Positions 1 through 9,607 of a stretch of 64,000 nt of DNA are shown here, piece after piece. The notes under the pieces are model-generated. The model ran no database searches and was not told where the DNA came from. It was given only the letters and a program-made list of their open reading frames with translations. Numbering within the stretch: the first letter of the stretch is position 1; every line of letters starts with the position of its first letter. The position numbers and the translations under genes are program-made. Source of the stretch: Rhizobacter koreensis (lineage in GTDB: Bacteria; Pseudomonadota; Gammaproteobacteria; Burkholderiales; Burkholderiaceae_C); NCBI RefSeq assembly GCF_013366375.1, contig NZ_JABWMJ010000006.1, forward strand, positions 248,001 through 312,000, written 5' to 3'.

Positions 1-604
1 TGTAGAGCCGCTGCTGGCGGAACGACACCTCGTCGCCCGGCACGCCGACCACCCGCTTGATGAAGTCGGTGCTGGTGTCCTTGGGGTAGCGGAACACCAT
101 CACGTCGCCGCGCTGCGGGTCGTGGTTGGCGACGATCTTCTTGTTGATGATCGGCAGCCGCACGCCGTAGTGGAACTTGTTGACGAGGATCAGGTCGCCC
201 ACCATCAGGGTCGGGATCATCGAACCGGAGGGGATCTTGAACGGCTCGAACAGGAACGAGCGCAGCAGGAACACCGCGAGGATCACCGGGAAGAGGCCCG
301 CGGTCCAGTCGAGCCACCACGGCTGCAGCAGCACGGCCTGCTTCGCCGATGCGAGGTTGTCGTCGACCTTGTCGATGCCCTGTGCCTTCAGCTGCTCGCG
401 GCGCCGCGCCTCCTCGGCCTCGAGCGCCCGCGCCGCCGCGGCCCGGCGCGGCGCGAAATGGAAGCGCTCGGCCAGCCAGTACGCGAACGTGACCAGTGTC
501 ATCACGAACAGCAGCAGCGAGAAGTTGCCGCTCCACCGGTTGAAGTACCAGCCCGCGAGGAACACGCCGAGCAGGCCGTAGAGGACGGCGGTAAGCGCTC
601 CCAT
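1..604 (-). CDS. lepB: Signal peptidase I, cut by the window edge
   Basis: Membrane serine protease that removes signal peptides from exported preproteins on the outer face of the inner membrane. About 201 N-terminal codons are visible; the C-terminus lies beyond base 1. Hydrophobic segments lie near residues 5-21, 28-44 and 100-118. The serine motif IPSGSMIPTL puts the nucleophile at about Ser128, and the general-base lysine is in DFIKRVVGVPGD (about Lys183). The charged, Ala/Arg/Glu-rich stretch at residues 53-76 is the usual cytoplasmic loop. The start ATG at 604 shares one base with the lepA stop (TGATG), so the two genes are probably translationally coupled, the classic lepA-lepB arrangement. 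Confidence 0.95.
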   Translation of the reverse strand, partial: MGALTAVLYGLLGVFLAGWYFNRWSGNFSLLLFVMTLVTFAYWLAERFHFAPRRAAAARALEAEEARRREQLKAQGIDKVDDNLASAKQAVLLQPWWLDWTAGLFPVILAVFLLRSFLFEPFKIPSGSMIPTLMVGDLILVNKFHYGVRLPIINKKIVANHDPQRGDVMVFRYPKDTSTDFIKRVVGVPGDEVSFRQQRLY

Positions 605-2412
605 CAATCGTCCACCTGGAGAATGGCGAGGAACGCCTCCTGCGGCACCTCGACCGAGCCGATCTGCTTCATGCGTTTCTTGCCGGCCTTCTGCTTTTCC
701 AGCAACTTGCGCTTGCGGGTGATGTCGCCGCCGTAGCACTTGGCGATGACGTTCTTGCGCAGGGCCTTGATTGTCTCACGCGCGATGATGTTGGCCCCGA
801 TGGCGGCCTGCACCGCCACGTCGTACATCTGCCGCGAGATCAGCTCGCGCATCTTGGCCACCACGGCGCGGCCGCGGAACTGGCTCTGGCTGCGGTGGAC
901 GATGATCGAGAGCGCATCGACGCGATCGCCGTTGAGCAGGATGTCGACCTTCACGACGTCGGCGCCGCGGTACTCCTTAAACTCGTAGTCCATCGACGCG
1001 TAGCCGCGGGAGACGCTCTTGAGCTTGTCGAAGAAGTCGAGAACGATCTCCGCGAGCGGCATCTCGTAGGTCAGCATGACCTGACGGCCGTGGTAGGCCA
1101 TGTTGAGCTGGTTGCCGCGCTTCTGGTTGGCCAGCGTCATCACCGGCCCCACGTAGTCCTGCGGCATGTAGAGGTGCACCGTGACGATCGGCTCGCGGAT
1201 CTCCTTGATGCGGCCGAGGTCGGGCATCTTCGAGGGGTTCTCGACGTGCAGCAGCTCGCCGTTGTTGAGCTCGACCTCGTAGACCACCGACGGCGCGGTC
1301 GTGATGAGGTCCTGGTCGAACTCGCGCTCGAGGCGCTCCTGCACGATCTCCATGTGCAGGAGGCCGAGGAACCCGCAGCGGAAGCCGAGGCCGAGCGCCT
1401 GGCTCACCTCGGGCTCGTAGTGCAGCGAGGCGTCGTTGAGCTTGAGCTTCTCGAGCGCGTCGCGCAGCTGGTCGTACTCGCTGGCCTCGACCGGATAGAG
1501 GCCGGCGAACACCTGCGGCTGGACCTCCTTGAAGCCGGGCAGCGGTTGTTCGGCGACGCCGCGGTTGTTCGGCAGCTTCTTCTCGACCGTTATGGTGTCG
1601 CCCACCTTGGCGGCCTGCAGCTCCTTGATGCCGGCGATCACGAAGCCCACCTCGCCGGCGTGCAGGTCGTCGCGCGCGACCGCCTTGGGCGTGAAGACGC
1701 CCAGCTGCTCGGCGTTGTAGACGGCGTTGCTCGCCATCAGGCGGATGCGCTCGCCGCGTTTGAGCGAGCCGTCGACGACGCGCACCAGCATGACGACCCC
1801 GACGTAGTTGTCGAACCACGAGTCGATGATCATCGCGCGCAGCGGCGCCTCCACGGACCCGCGCGGCGACGGCATGCGATGCACCACCGCCTCGAGGATG
1901 TCGTCGATGCCCTCGCCGGTCTTGGCGCTGCACGGGATCGCGTCCGTCGCGTCGATGCCGATCACGTCCTCGATCTCCTCGCGAGCACGAGCCGGGTCGG
2001 CCTGCGGGAGGTCCATCTTGTTGAGCACCGGCACCACCTCGACGCCGAGGTCGAGCGCGGTGTAGCAGTTGGCGACGGTCTGCGCCTCGACGCCCTGGCT
2101 GGCGTCGACGACTAGCAGCGCGCCTTCGCAGGCCGACAGCGAGCGGCTCACCTCGTACGAGAAGTCGACGTGGCCGGGGGTGTCGATCAGGTTGAGGTTG
2201 TAGGTCCGACCGTTCCGCGCGACGTACTGCAGTGCCGCCGTCTGCGCCTTGATCGTGATGCCGCGCTCGCGCTCGATCTCCATCGAGTCGAGCACCTGCG
2301 CTTCCATCTCGCGATCGCTGAGGCCGCCGCAGCGCTGGATCAGGCGGTCGGCGAGCGTCGACTTGCCATGGTCGATGTGCGCAATGATCGAGAAATTACG
2401 GATGTGGTCCAT
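604..2412 (-). CDS. lepA: Elongation factor 4 (LepA), ribosome back-translocase GTPase
   Basis: Translational GTPase that binds stalled or mistranslocated ribosomes. It is 602 aa, close to the usual length of about 600. The G1 motif is AHIDHGKST near residues 9-17, followed by a DTPGH G3 motif and NKMDLP as G4; the C-terminal LepA-specific domain ends in [11 protein letters not shown]. The frame stays open 56 codons upstream, to 2580, but that extension is basic, low-complexity and runs through a terminator-like hairpin. The conserved family start [12 protein letters not shown] fixes ATG 2412. No strong Shine-Dalgarno is visible. It is separated from mucD by a hairpin plus U-run, so it is probably transcribed apart from the sigma-E genes. 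Confidence 0.96.
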   Translation of the reverse strand: MDHIRNFSIIAHIDHGKSTLADRLIQRCGGLSDREMEAQVLDSMEIERERGITIKAQTAALQYVARNGRTYNLNLIDTPGHVDFSYEVSRSLSACEGALLVVDASQGVEAQTVANCYTALDLGVEVVPVLNKMDLPQADPARAREEIEDVIGIDATDAIPCSAKTGEGIDDILEAVVHRMPSPRGSVEAPLRAMIIDSWFDNYVGVVMLVRVVDGSLKRGERIRLMASNAVYNAEQLGVFTPKAVARDDLHAGEVGFVIAGIKELQAAKVGDTITVEKKLPNNRGVAEQPLPGFKEVQPQVFAGLYPVEASEYDQLRDALEKLKLNDASLHYEPEVSQALGLGFRCGFLGLLHMEIVQERLEREFDQDLITTAPSVVYEVELNNGELLHVENPSKMPDLGRIKEIREPIVTVHLYMPQDYVGPVMTLANQKRGNQLNMAYHGRQVMLTYEMPLAEIVLDFFDKLKSVSRGYASMDYEFKEYRGADVVKVDILLNGDRVDALSIIVHRSQSQFRGRAVVAKMRELISRQMYDVAVQAAIGANIIARETIKALRKNVIAKCYGGDITRKRKLLEKQKAGKKRMKQIGSVEVPQEAFLAILQVDD

Positions 2413-2526
2413 GCCGTCGCGAGGAGGTGGGTTGAGCCGTCTGGCACGCGCGACGGACCGGCCGTCCGAGCGCTCAGGCTCGCATCGCCAAGCGATGTGC
2501 GACGCGCGAAGCGCCGTGCGGAAGCT

Positions 2527-2560
2527 AAAAAAAAGGCACGTCGATGAACCGACGCGCCTT
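2527..2560 (-). terminator. Rho-independent terminator between mucD and lepA
   Basis: The minus strand reads an 11-bp stem (AAGGCGCGTCG pairing with CGACGTGCCTT, one G-U wobble), a 6-base loop, then eight T. This is the best intrinsic terminator in the window and points away from mucD toward lepA. It would end sigma-E operon transcripts, or the small RNA just upstream of it, before lepA. Confidence 0.85.
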
Positions 2561-2591
2561 CCAACAAAAACGTTTGGCAACTGCTTGTTGG
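2527..2591 (-). ncRNA. Putative two-hairpin small RNA (about 65 nt)
   Basis: Read on the minus strand, a TACAAT hexamer is followed about 7 bases later by two adjacent stem-loops. The first pairs CCAACAA (2585-2591) with TTGTTGG (2561-2567) around a 17-base loop. The second starts at the next base: an 11-bp stem AAGGCGCGTCG/CGACGTGCCTT with one G-U pair, loop GTTCAT, then a run of eight U. The predicted transcript is nearly all structure plus U-tail, typical of a short regulatory RNA with an intrinsic terminator. No good -35 is visible. Alternatively, it is only the mRNA 3' end of the mucD operon. Betaproteobacterial small RNA families exist in Rfam, but I could not test membership. Confidence 0.5.
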
Positions 2592-2597
2592 GGCTTC

Positions 2598-2603
2598 ATT
2601 GTA
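2598..2603 (-). promoter_or_regulatory. -10-like hexamer TACAAT for the putative small RNA
   Basis: TACAAT on the minus strand differs from the sigma-70 -10 consensus by one base and lies seven bases before the first arm of the hairpin at 2591, the spacing expected for a transcription start. The hexamer at 17-bp spacing (GGCTTT) is a poor -35. TTGAGG occurs upstream at 2627-2632, but its 23-bp spacing is too long. Confidence 0.4.
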
Positions 2604-2816
2604 GCCAAAAGACCTGGCCGAAAGCCCCTCAAAGACCCGATTTCCAGCAGTGCCGGTGCCGTGCCGAACGGCGTTGTACACAGGATATCAACAGCAGCTG
2701 CCCTGCTCTTGACCCATGCGCAGGAATCGGCGGCGGGAACCTCCTGATTCCCGCTACGCGAGGCTCGAACGCCATCGCAGTACGTAAGCATCTGCTCACG
2801 TACCGCACGGCGCCGT

Positions 2817-4277
2817 TCAGCGCGCCGGCCGCAGGATCAGGAAGGTCGCGGCGTCGCCGCGCTTGACCAGCAGCGTCACCGGCTTGCTCTTGTCGAGCTT
2901 GGCCGTGACTGCCGCGAACTGGCGGGCGCTCGTGATCTCGACGTTGTCGATCGTCATGATCACGTCGCCCTCGCGCAGACCCGCGCGCGCCGCGACGCCC
3001 TCGGCGCTCTCGACGCGCACGCCGTTCTTCACCTTCAGCTCGCGCTTTTGCGCATCGGTGAGATCGGCGACTGCAAGGCCGAGCGCACCGACCGGCGCCG
3101 GCTTGGCACCCTCGCCTTTATCCGGGGTCGCCCGCGCGCTCTGCTCGGCTTCGAACTCGGCCACCGTCACCGCCAGATCACGCGTGGCTCCGCGGCGGAA
3201 CACCTGCAGCGTGGCACGCGTCCCCGGCTTGATCGCGCCGATCACGCGCGGCAGATCGCGCGAGCTCTCGACGGTGCGGCCGTCGACCCGGGTGATGATG
3301 TCGCCGGCCTCCACGCCGGCCTTGTCGGCCGGGCCGCCCGCCTCGACGCTGCGCACCAGCGCACCGGTGGGCTTGCCGAGGCCGATCGCCTCGGCGACCT
3401 CGCGCGTGACCTGGTCGATGACGACGCCGATGCGGCCGCGGATGACGCGTCCGCCGACCCGCAGCTGCTCGGAGACGCGAATCGCCTCGTCGATCGGGAT
3501 GGCGAACGAAATGCCCATGTAGCCGCCCGAGCGGCTGTAGATCTGCGAGTTGATGCCGACCACTTCGCCGCGCATGTTGATCAGCGGACCGCCCGAGTTG
3601 CCGGGGTTGATCGCGACGTCGGTCTGGATCAGCGGCAGCAGGTCGCCGGTGTCGCGCGACTTGGCGCTCACGATGCCGGCGGTGACCGTGCTCTCGAGGC
3701 CGAACGGCGAGCCGATCGCGATGACCCACTCGCCCGCCTTGAGGCGCGACACGTCGCCGGTGCGCACGAACGGCAGACCGCTGGCGTCGATCTTCACCAG
3801 CGCGACGTCCGAGCGCTTGTCGGCGCCGACGATCTTGGCCTTGAACTCACGCTTGTCGGCAAGCGTGACGATCACGTCCTCGGCACCCTCGACGACGTGG
3901 GCGTTGGTCATCACGAAGCCGTCGGCGGTGAGGATGAAGCCCGAGCCCACGCCGCGCGGCTGGGCCTCGCCGCCACCCGGCGCCGGCTGCTGGCCACGCG
4001 GCCCGGGCCGATTCGGGATCGGAATGCCGAAACGCCGGAAGAACTCGAGCATGTCCTCGTCGATCTCCGGGTTCTGACCGGGCCGCGCCATCTGTCGCGC
4101 GCGTTCGGTGGTGCGGATGTTGACGACCGCCGGCCCGACCTTTTCGACGAGCTCGGTGAAGTCGGGCAGACCCTGGGCGTGTGCCGGCGCGGGCGCGACG
4201 CCCGTCGCCAGGCCGAAGGCGAGCAGCAGCGCGCCGAGGCCGGCGCTCCAGGGGCGGAAAGAGCGAAGACGTTGCAT
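2817..4277 (-). CDS. mucD: Periplasmic serine protease of the Do family (MucD/DegQ type)
   Basis: Envelope quality-control protease, 486 aa from ATG 4277. I chose this start because AGGA sits about 6 bases upstream and the protein then opens with a clean signal peptide ending AHA before Q. Earlier in-frame starts (ATG 4298, GTG 4307) have no ribosome site. The catalytic triad is visible: His in TNAHVV, Asp in RSDVALVKI, Ser in NPGNSGGPL. Two PDZ domains follow (motifs RGRIGVVIDQV and GALGLAVADL). It is the last gene of rpoE-rseA-rseB-mucD, as in Pseudomonas algU-mucABD, where the protease helps keep sigma-E activity low. A hairpin with a U-run lies 256 bases downstream. Confidence 0.94.
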   Translation of the reverse strand: MQRLRSFRPWSAGLGALLLAFGLATGVAPAPAHAQGLPDFTELVEKVGPAVVNIRTTERARQMARPGQNPEIDEDMLEFFRRFGIPIPNRPGPRGQQPAPGGGEAQPRGVGSGFILTADGFVMTNAHVVEGAEDVIVTLADKREFKAKIVGADKRSDVALVKIDASGLPFVRTGDVSRLKAGEWVIAIGSPFGLESTVTAGIVSAKSRDTGDLLPLIQTDVAINPGNSGGPLINMRGEVVGINSQIYSRSGGYMGISFAIPIDEAIRVSEQLRVGGRVIRGRIGVVIDQVTREVAEAIGLGKPTGALVRSVEAGGPADKAGVEAGDIITRVDGRTVESSRDLPRVIGAIKPGTRATLQVFRRGATRDLAVTVAEFEAEQSARATPDKGEGAKPAPVGALGLAVADLTDAQKRELKVKNGVRVESAEGVAARAGLREGDVIMTIDNVEITSARQFAAVTAKLDKSKPVTLLVKRGDAATFLILRPAR

Positions 4278-4391
4278 GTCGTTCCTGATGAGGTTCATGA
4301 AAGCCACGGTTGATGCATTGGAGTCGTATCGATCGAACGGCGAGCGCGCCGGCAGCGATGACCGGCAGTGCCAAGCCGCGTCATCGCCACG

Positions 4392-5408
4392 TCACTTGCG
4401 GCGCTCCAGGGCATCGGCGAAAAGCCGCAGCGTGGCTACCGGGGTGTCGCCGACGACCGTCAGCCACCAGTCGCCCTGCCGCTTCGTGAGGGTCTGCGTC
4501 GCACCGACCGACGTGACCGTCGGCCGTACGTGCAGATGGGGACGAAAGCGCTCGATGAAAAGCGACACGTAGGTCAGACCATCCGAATAGATCGCCTGCA
4601 GCACCGGCTCGGCACCTGACTCGAGACCGTCGGGCGGGCTGCCGATCTGGCGGATCACGCAGCTGACGCGGCGAAAGCCGGGCGCGACCTGCCGCAGGCT
4701 CCAGCCCTCGTCCTCGAGCGCGGTGCGCGTGAGCACCGGCTTGGTGATCCGGTAGCCGTCGAGCTGCTTCATCGCCTGCACGATCGCGGCAGGCTGCGGC
4801 TTGACGTTGATCGTGACGTCCGAGAACGCCGACGTCTCGAGCACATCGCCCCGTTCACCGAGCACGTCGACGCGCAGCAGGAGCCCGGTCTGCTTCTCGG
4901 CCCACAGTCGGTAGCCGTAACGCAGGTCATCACGCGGGCGCACCGCGAGCACCTTGGCCACGTGGCCCGCGACACGGTCTTCATCGACCACGCCCACGTC
5001 GTAGTGGTCGGTGATGGCGTCGTTGCCGCCCTGCAGCAGCGCCGGAAACGAGTTGAGGAGCCCGCGCTGCTCGATCATCGCGACACCGCTGCCGGGCCAC
5101 ACGGTCTGCACCACGTCGTTGTGTCGAAACACGCGCCGCGCCTTGCCGTCGAGCGGTTCGATGCGCTCGAACTGGTTGGCACGGTCGCTGTAATGGACGA
5201 TGCGCGCGCTGGCCACGTTGCCGCCGCCGCTCACCACGAAGGTGCCGTGATAGTTGTTGTGGCTGGCGGCGTCATGGATGCGCATGAGCCACGCGCGCAC
5301 CTCGCGCGGCGGGACGGCGCTCGCCGGCCGGCTGGCAGGGACTTGCGCGCAGACCGGCGCGAACAGCGAAAGTGCGAGCGCCGAGGCAGCGCAGGCTCGG
5401 CGCATCAT
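4392..5408 (-). CDS. rseB: Sigma-E regulatory protein RseB/MucB
   Basis: Periplasmic protein that binds the anti-sigma factor RseA and shields it from DegS-type cleavage; the family also senses mislocalised lipoproteins. It is 338 aa, slightly above the usual 310-320. A short signal peptide precedes the motif HNNYHGTFVVSGGGNVAS, followed by RIVHYSD and FERIEPLDG, hallmarks of the MucB/RseB N-terminal lipid-binding fold. Two consecutive ATGs are possible (5408 or 5405). It begins 6 bases after the rseA stop, so the genes are co-transcribed and likely coupled. Confidence 0.92.
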   Translation of the reverse strand: MMRRACAASALALSLFAPVCAQVPASRPASAVPPREVRAWLMRIHDAASHNNYHGTFVVSGGGNVASARIVHYSDRANQFERIEPLDGKARRVFRHNDVVQTVWPGSGVAMIEQRGLLNSFPALLQGGNDAITDHYDVGVVDEDRVAGHVAKVLAVRPRDDLRYGYRLWAEKQTGLLLRVDVLGERGDVLETSAFSDVTINVKPQPAAIVQAMKQLDGYRITKPVLTRTALEDEGWSLRQVAPGFRRVSCVIRQIGSPPDGLESGAEPVLQAIYSDGLTYVSLFIERFRPHLHVRPTVTSVGATQTLTKRQGDWWLTVVGDTPVATLRLFADALERRK

Positions 5409-5414
5409 CGCGGG

Positions 5415-6014
5415 TCAGCGGCGCGGGCCGTCGGCCGCAGCACTGCGCACGAACACCGACGACGCACCCAGCATCGAGGTGCCGCCGAATTGGCGGTGCG
5501 CCGCGAGGTAGCGGTCGAGCGTCGGGTCGCGGATCACGCCGTTGCTGGCGACGGTGGCCGGAGCCGGCATCGAAGGCGCCACCACCGGCATCGGCCCCGC
5601 CGCGGTCGTCGACGGAGCGTCGTTCGTGCGCACGAGCCCCGTGACCCCGATCACCATCACGAATCCGGCTGCGAGCGCGACCGGCATCTTCCACGTCGTG
5701 CGCGAACCAACCCGCTCGGCATCGTCGGCATGTTGCACCCGGTCCGGCAAGGCTGCCGGTGCCAGCACCACCGGCTCCGCAGCGAGGCGCTCGCGGAATG
5801 CGGCGAGGAACGAGGCGTCGTGGTCGCCGTCCGACGCAAGGTCGTCGGAGCGCAGCACGTCGCCGATGAGCTGGTAGGCGTGCCAGGTGCTGCGTGCCGA
5901 CGCGTCGTCGCGCCAGCTGCTGCACGCCTGGTCGGCGCCGATGAGGTCGAGCTCGCCGTCGACGAGCGCCGAAAGGCGCTCCATGGCGGCGTCGCTCCCT
6001 GCGGGGGTCTGCAT
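5415..6014 (-). CDS. rseA: Anti-sigma-E factor RseA/MucA
   Basis: Inner-membrane anti-sigma factor that holds RpoE inactive until regulated proteolysis. It is 199 aa from ATG 6014, the start chosen because MERLSALVDGELD follows within a few residues, as in RseA_N domains. The frame runs further upstream without a credible start. One membrane segment (WKMPVALAAGFVMVIGVTGLV) lies near residues 110-130, with the sigma-binding part before it and the periplasmic part after it. The C-terminus ends in an Ala/Pro-rich linker and a short conserved tail. It lies between rpoE and rseB in the standard order. Confidence 0.88.
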   Translation of the reverse strand: MQTPAGSDAAMERLSALVDGELDLIGADQACSSWRDDASARSTWHAYQLIGDVLRSDDLASDGDHDASFLAAFRERLAAEPVVLAPAALPDRVQHADDAERVGSRTTWKMPVALAAGFVMVIGVTGLVRTNDAPSTTAAGPMPVVAPSMPAPATVASNGVIRDPTLDRYLAAHRQFGGTSMLGASSVFVRSAAADGPRR

Positions 6015-6061
6015 GTCTGTCTCCAACGATCCTGTCTGGGGTGTCTGCGTGCCGGCCGTGC

Positions 6062-6670
6062 TCACCAGCGGTCGCCCTCGCGCGTGTCGAGCAGCGGACG
6101 CAGACGGGCCGCGATCGCTTCGCGCGCCCGGAAGATGCGCGAACGCACGGTGCCGATCGGGCAATTCATCAATTCTGCGATCTCTTCATAGCTGAGGCCT
6201 TCGATCTCGCGCAACGTGATGGCCTGGCGCAAGTCGTCGGACAAGGCTTCGATCGCAAAGTTCACCGCATCGGCGATCTGCTTGCTGGCGAGCACCGCGT
6301 CGGGTGTCTCGCCGGTGGTTAGTTCGTTTTCCGTGCGGGAAGTTTCATCGCCCTCCTCGCGCGGCGTGCGCAGCGCCTCGGTGACGAGCGGATCGCGCTT
6401 GAGCTCGAGCAGCGCCTTCTTGGCCGTGTTGACCGCGATGCGGTAGAGCCAGGTGTAGAACGCGCTCTCGCCGCGGAACTGCGGAATCGCGCGGTAGGCG
6501 CGGATGAAGGTTTCCTGGGCGATATCGGGCACCAGGTCGACGTCGCGCACCATGCGCCCGATCAGGCGCTCGATGCGGCGCTGGTACTTGACCACCAGCA
6601 TCTCGAACGCGCGGACGTCGCCCTGCTTGACGCGCTCGATCAGCGGGGCGTCGGCATCGGGACCGTTCAT
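6062..6670 (-). CDS. rpoE: ECF RNA polymerase sigma-E factor (RpoE/AlgU)
   Basis: Extracytoplasmic-stress sigma factor, 202 aa. Region 2 is seen in DIAQETFIRAYRAIPQFRG and FYTWLYRIAVNTAKK; region 4 has the helix-turn-helix LSYEEIAELMNCPIGTVRSRIFRAREAI. Length and motifs match the RpoE/AlgU clade rather than FecI types. Its ATG overlaps the stop of the small membrane gene upstream (ATGA), so its translation depends at least partly on the gene before it. I saw no clear sigma-E autoregulatory promoter (GAACTT-type) just upstream, so any such promoter must lie further back. Confidence 0.95.
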   Translation of the reverse strand: MNGPDADAPLIERVKQGDVRAFEMLVVKYQRRIERLIGRMVRDVDLVPDIAQETFIRAYRAIPQFRGESAFYTWLYRIAVNTAKKALLELKRDPLVTEALRTPREEGDETSRTENELTTGETPDAVLASKQIADAVNFAIEALSDDLRQAITLREIEGLSYEEIAELMNCPIGTVRSRIFRAREAIAARLRPLLDTREGDRW

Positions 6671-7152
6671 GGCGCGAGCACGCCGGCGTCGGCGCCCTCG
6701 TCGGCCGGGCGCGCCGTGTAAATGGTCGACCGCAGCAGGTGCCAGTCGACGCCGAGCGCGCCGCGCTCGACGGGCAGCCAGCGGGTGTCGCCACGCATGG
6801 TCGGCTGCTCGGGCTGCAGCCGGAGCAGCATCCAGCCGCCGGCATCGATCGCCACCTCGAGGCGGGTCGGCACGGCGTCCCGCGCCGGCGCGTCGGCTGC
6901 AGCGACGAGCCAGCGCGCGCCGTCCCAGCGCAGGTCGACCGGGTGAGCGGGGATCAGCAGCAGCCAGCGCGCGGCATACGCGGTTGCGACGAGGCAGAGC
7001 GCGCCGAGCGCGATGCGCAGCGCCAGCGGCTCGGGCCCGAGCACCGCCCAGGCCGCGATGCTGACGCTCGCGAGCCCCGCGAAGGTCGCGACCAGCCCGC
7101 GCCAGACGGCGAAGCGGCGAATCGAGACCTGGAGCGGCGAAGAGGTGCGCAT
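6667..7152 (-). CDS. Small two-segment membrane protein, unknown function
   Basis: A 161-aa protein I do not recognise. After a basic N-terminus (about residues 1-18) it has two adjacent hydrophobic helices, roughly residues 20-39 and 45-66. A soluble part follows with repeated Trp residues (DLRWDGARWLVAAAD, GGWMLLRLQPEQ, TRWLPVERG), suggesting a small beta-rich domain in the cytoplasm or periplasm. The layout recalls the YgfX/CptA-type two-helix proteins, but I cannot confirm this. It sits 22 bases after fabF and overlaps rpoE by four bases (ATGA), linking lipid synthesis to the stress sigma factor in one transcript. Confidence 0.7.
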   Translation of the reverse strand: MRTSSPLQVSIRRFAVWRGLVATFAGLASVSIAAWAVLGPEPLALRIALGALCLVATAYAARWLLLIPAHPVDLRWDGARWLVAAADAPARDAVPTRLEVAIDAGGWMLLRLQPEQPTMRGDTRWLPVERGALGVDWHLLRSTIYTARPADEGADAGVLAP

Positions 7153-7174
7153 CGGCGCCGCGAGCGCGGGCGGG

Positions 7175-8416
<1,242 letters not shown>

Positions 8417-8451
8417 GCGCGCGATGACCGGTTCGTGCCCAGGCCCAACGC

Positions 8452-8694
8452 TCAGGCAGCCTTCTGATGCTTGACCGCGTAGTCGATCGCGAGCTGCACG
8501 GTCGTGATCTTCTCGGCTTCCTCGTCGGGAATCTCGATGCCGAACTCGTCTTCGAGCGCCATCACGAGTTCGACGGTGTCGAGCGAGTCGGCGCCGAGGT
8601 CGGCAACGAAGGCCTTGTCGTTGGCGACGTCCGCCTCAGGAACGCCGAGCTGCTCGGCGATGATCTTCTTGACGCGGGCTTCGATGTCGCTCAT
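8452..8694 (-). CDS. acpP: Acyl carrier protein
   Basis: The 80-aa carrier of growing fatty acyl chains. The phosphopantetheine serine is in [15 protein letters not shown] (Ser37). The protein is acidic and helical as expected. A strong Shine-Dalgarno, GGAGGA, lies just upstream of ATG 8694, among the best ribosome sites in the window, in line with the high expression of this protein. It lies between fabG and fabF. Confidence 0.98.
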   Translation of the reverse strand: MSDIEARVKKIIAEQLGVPEADVANDKAFVADLGADSLDTVELVMALEDEFGIEIPDEEAEKITTVQLAIDYAVKHQKAA

Positions 8695-8799
8695 GACTCC
8701 TCCGGGAAATGGTGAAAAAAGTTGTGCCGCATTCTACGGCCAGCAAACTGCTGGCAAACCCCAGCACGCGGCGTGCCGGAAGCCCCCTCGACCGGCGGT

Positions 8800-9549
8800 T
8801 CAGGACATGAACATGCCGCCGTTGACGTGCAGTTCCGACCCCGTGATATACGACGCCTGGGGCGACGCGAGGAACGCCACGGCGTCGGCGATTTCGCCGG
8901 GCTGACCCAGCCGCCCGAGCGGGATCTGCGCCATCAGGCCGGCGGTCTGCGCCTCCGACAGCGCCTTGGTCATGTCGGTCTCGATGAAGCCCGGCGCAAC
9001 GCAGTTGACGGTGATGTTGCGACTGCCGAGCTCGCGCGCCAGCGCGCGCGTCATGCCCGCGACGCCCGCCTTGGCGGCGGCGTAGTTGGCCTGACCGGCG
9101 TTGCCGCTCGCGCCGACCACCGACGTGATGTTCACGATGCGGCCGTAGCGCTGCTTCATCATCGGGCGGATCGCCGCCCGGCTGACGCGGAACACGGCGC
9201 TGAGGTTGGTCGACACGACGGCGTCCCAGTCGTCGTCCTTCATCCGCATGGCGAGCGTGTCGCGCGTGATGCCGGCGTTGTTGACGAGCACGTGCAGCCC
9301 CCCGTGCTCGGCGACCACGCGGTCGACGAGGGTCTGCACGCCGGCGGCGTCGTTGACGTCGAGCACGGCGCCGCTGCAGCGCTCGAAGCGCGCGAGCTCG
9401 GCCGAAATGCCCGCCGCGCCGGCTTCGCTGGTGGCGGTGCCGACGACGCGAAAGCCGCGTTCCGCGAGCGTGAGGGCGATCGCCCGGCCGATGCCGCGCG
9501 ACGCGCCGGTGACGAGCGCGACCTGATCCTTGGGGGCTTCGATGCTCAT
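8800..9549 (-). CDS. fabG: 3-oxoacyl-ACP reductase
   Basis: NADPH-dependent short-chain reductase of fatty acid elongation, 249 aa from ATG 9549. The nucleotide motif is TGASRGIGRAIA, the NNAGI motif follows, and the catalytic Ser-Tyr-Lys set is in ITSVVGASGN and NYAAAKAGVAG. The open frame continues upstream to 9741, but that part reads through fabD in another frame and is not coding. It sits 58 bases after fabD and 105 bases before acpP. Confidence 0.97.
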   Translation of the reverse strand: MSIEAPKDQVALVTGASRGIGRAIALTLAERGFRVVGTATSEAGAAGISAELARFERCSGAVLDVNDAAGVQTLVDRVVAEHGGLHVLVNNAGITRDTLAMRMKDDDWDAVVSTNLSAVFRVSRAAIRPMMKQRYGRIVNITSVVGASGNAGQANYAAAKAGVAGMTRALARELGSRNITVNCVAPGFIETDMTKALSEAQTAGLMAQIPLGRLGQPGEIADAVAFLASPQASYITGSELHVNGGMFMS

Positions 9550-9607
9550 GGGGCGACCCTCCGCGCTGCGCGCTCCGGGATGAGCGCCCGGGAGCGGCCC
9601 GGCGCGC

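Larger units (their letters stand above)
2413..2816. other. 404-base intergenic region between mucD and lepA
   Basis: No protein gene is supported here. The middle, roughly 2530-2640, is clearly more AT-rich than the surrounding genome. It holds a minus-strand putative small RNA ending in an intrinsic terminator (2527-2591) with a -10-like TACAAT upstream. The stretch 2413-2526 should contain the lepA leader and promoter, but I cannot pick out a convincing -35/-10 pair. The stretch 2640-2816 shows nothing recognisable. Confidence 0.7.

Noticed and set aside
895..2115. Long plus-strand open frame opposite lepA (406 codons)
   Set aside because: Antisense to the well-conserved lepA; its composition (Asp/Leu/Arg/Val/His) is the shadow of GC-biased codons.
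2413..2580. N-terminal extension of 56 codons of LepA
   Set aside because: Passes through the terminator hairpin and has no similarity to the family; ATG 2412 gives the normal protein.
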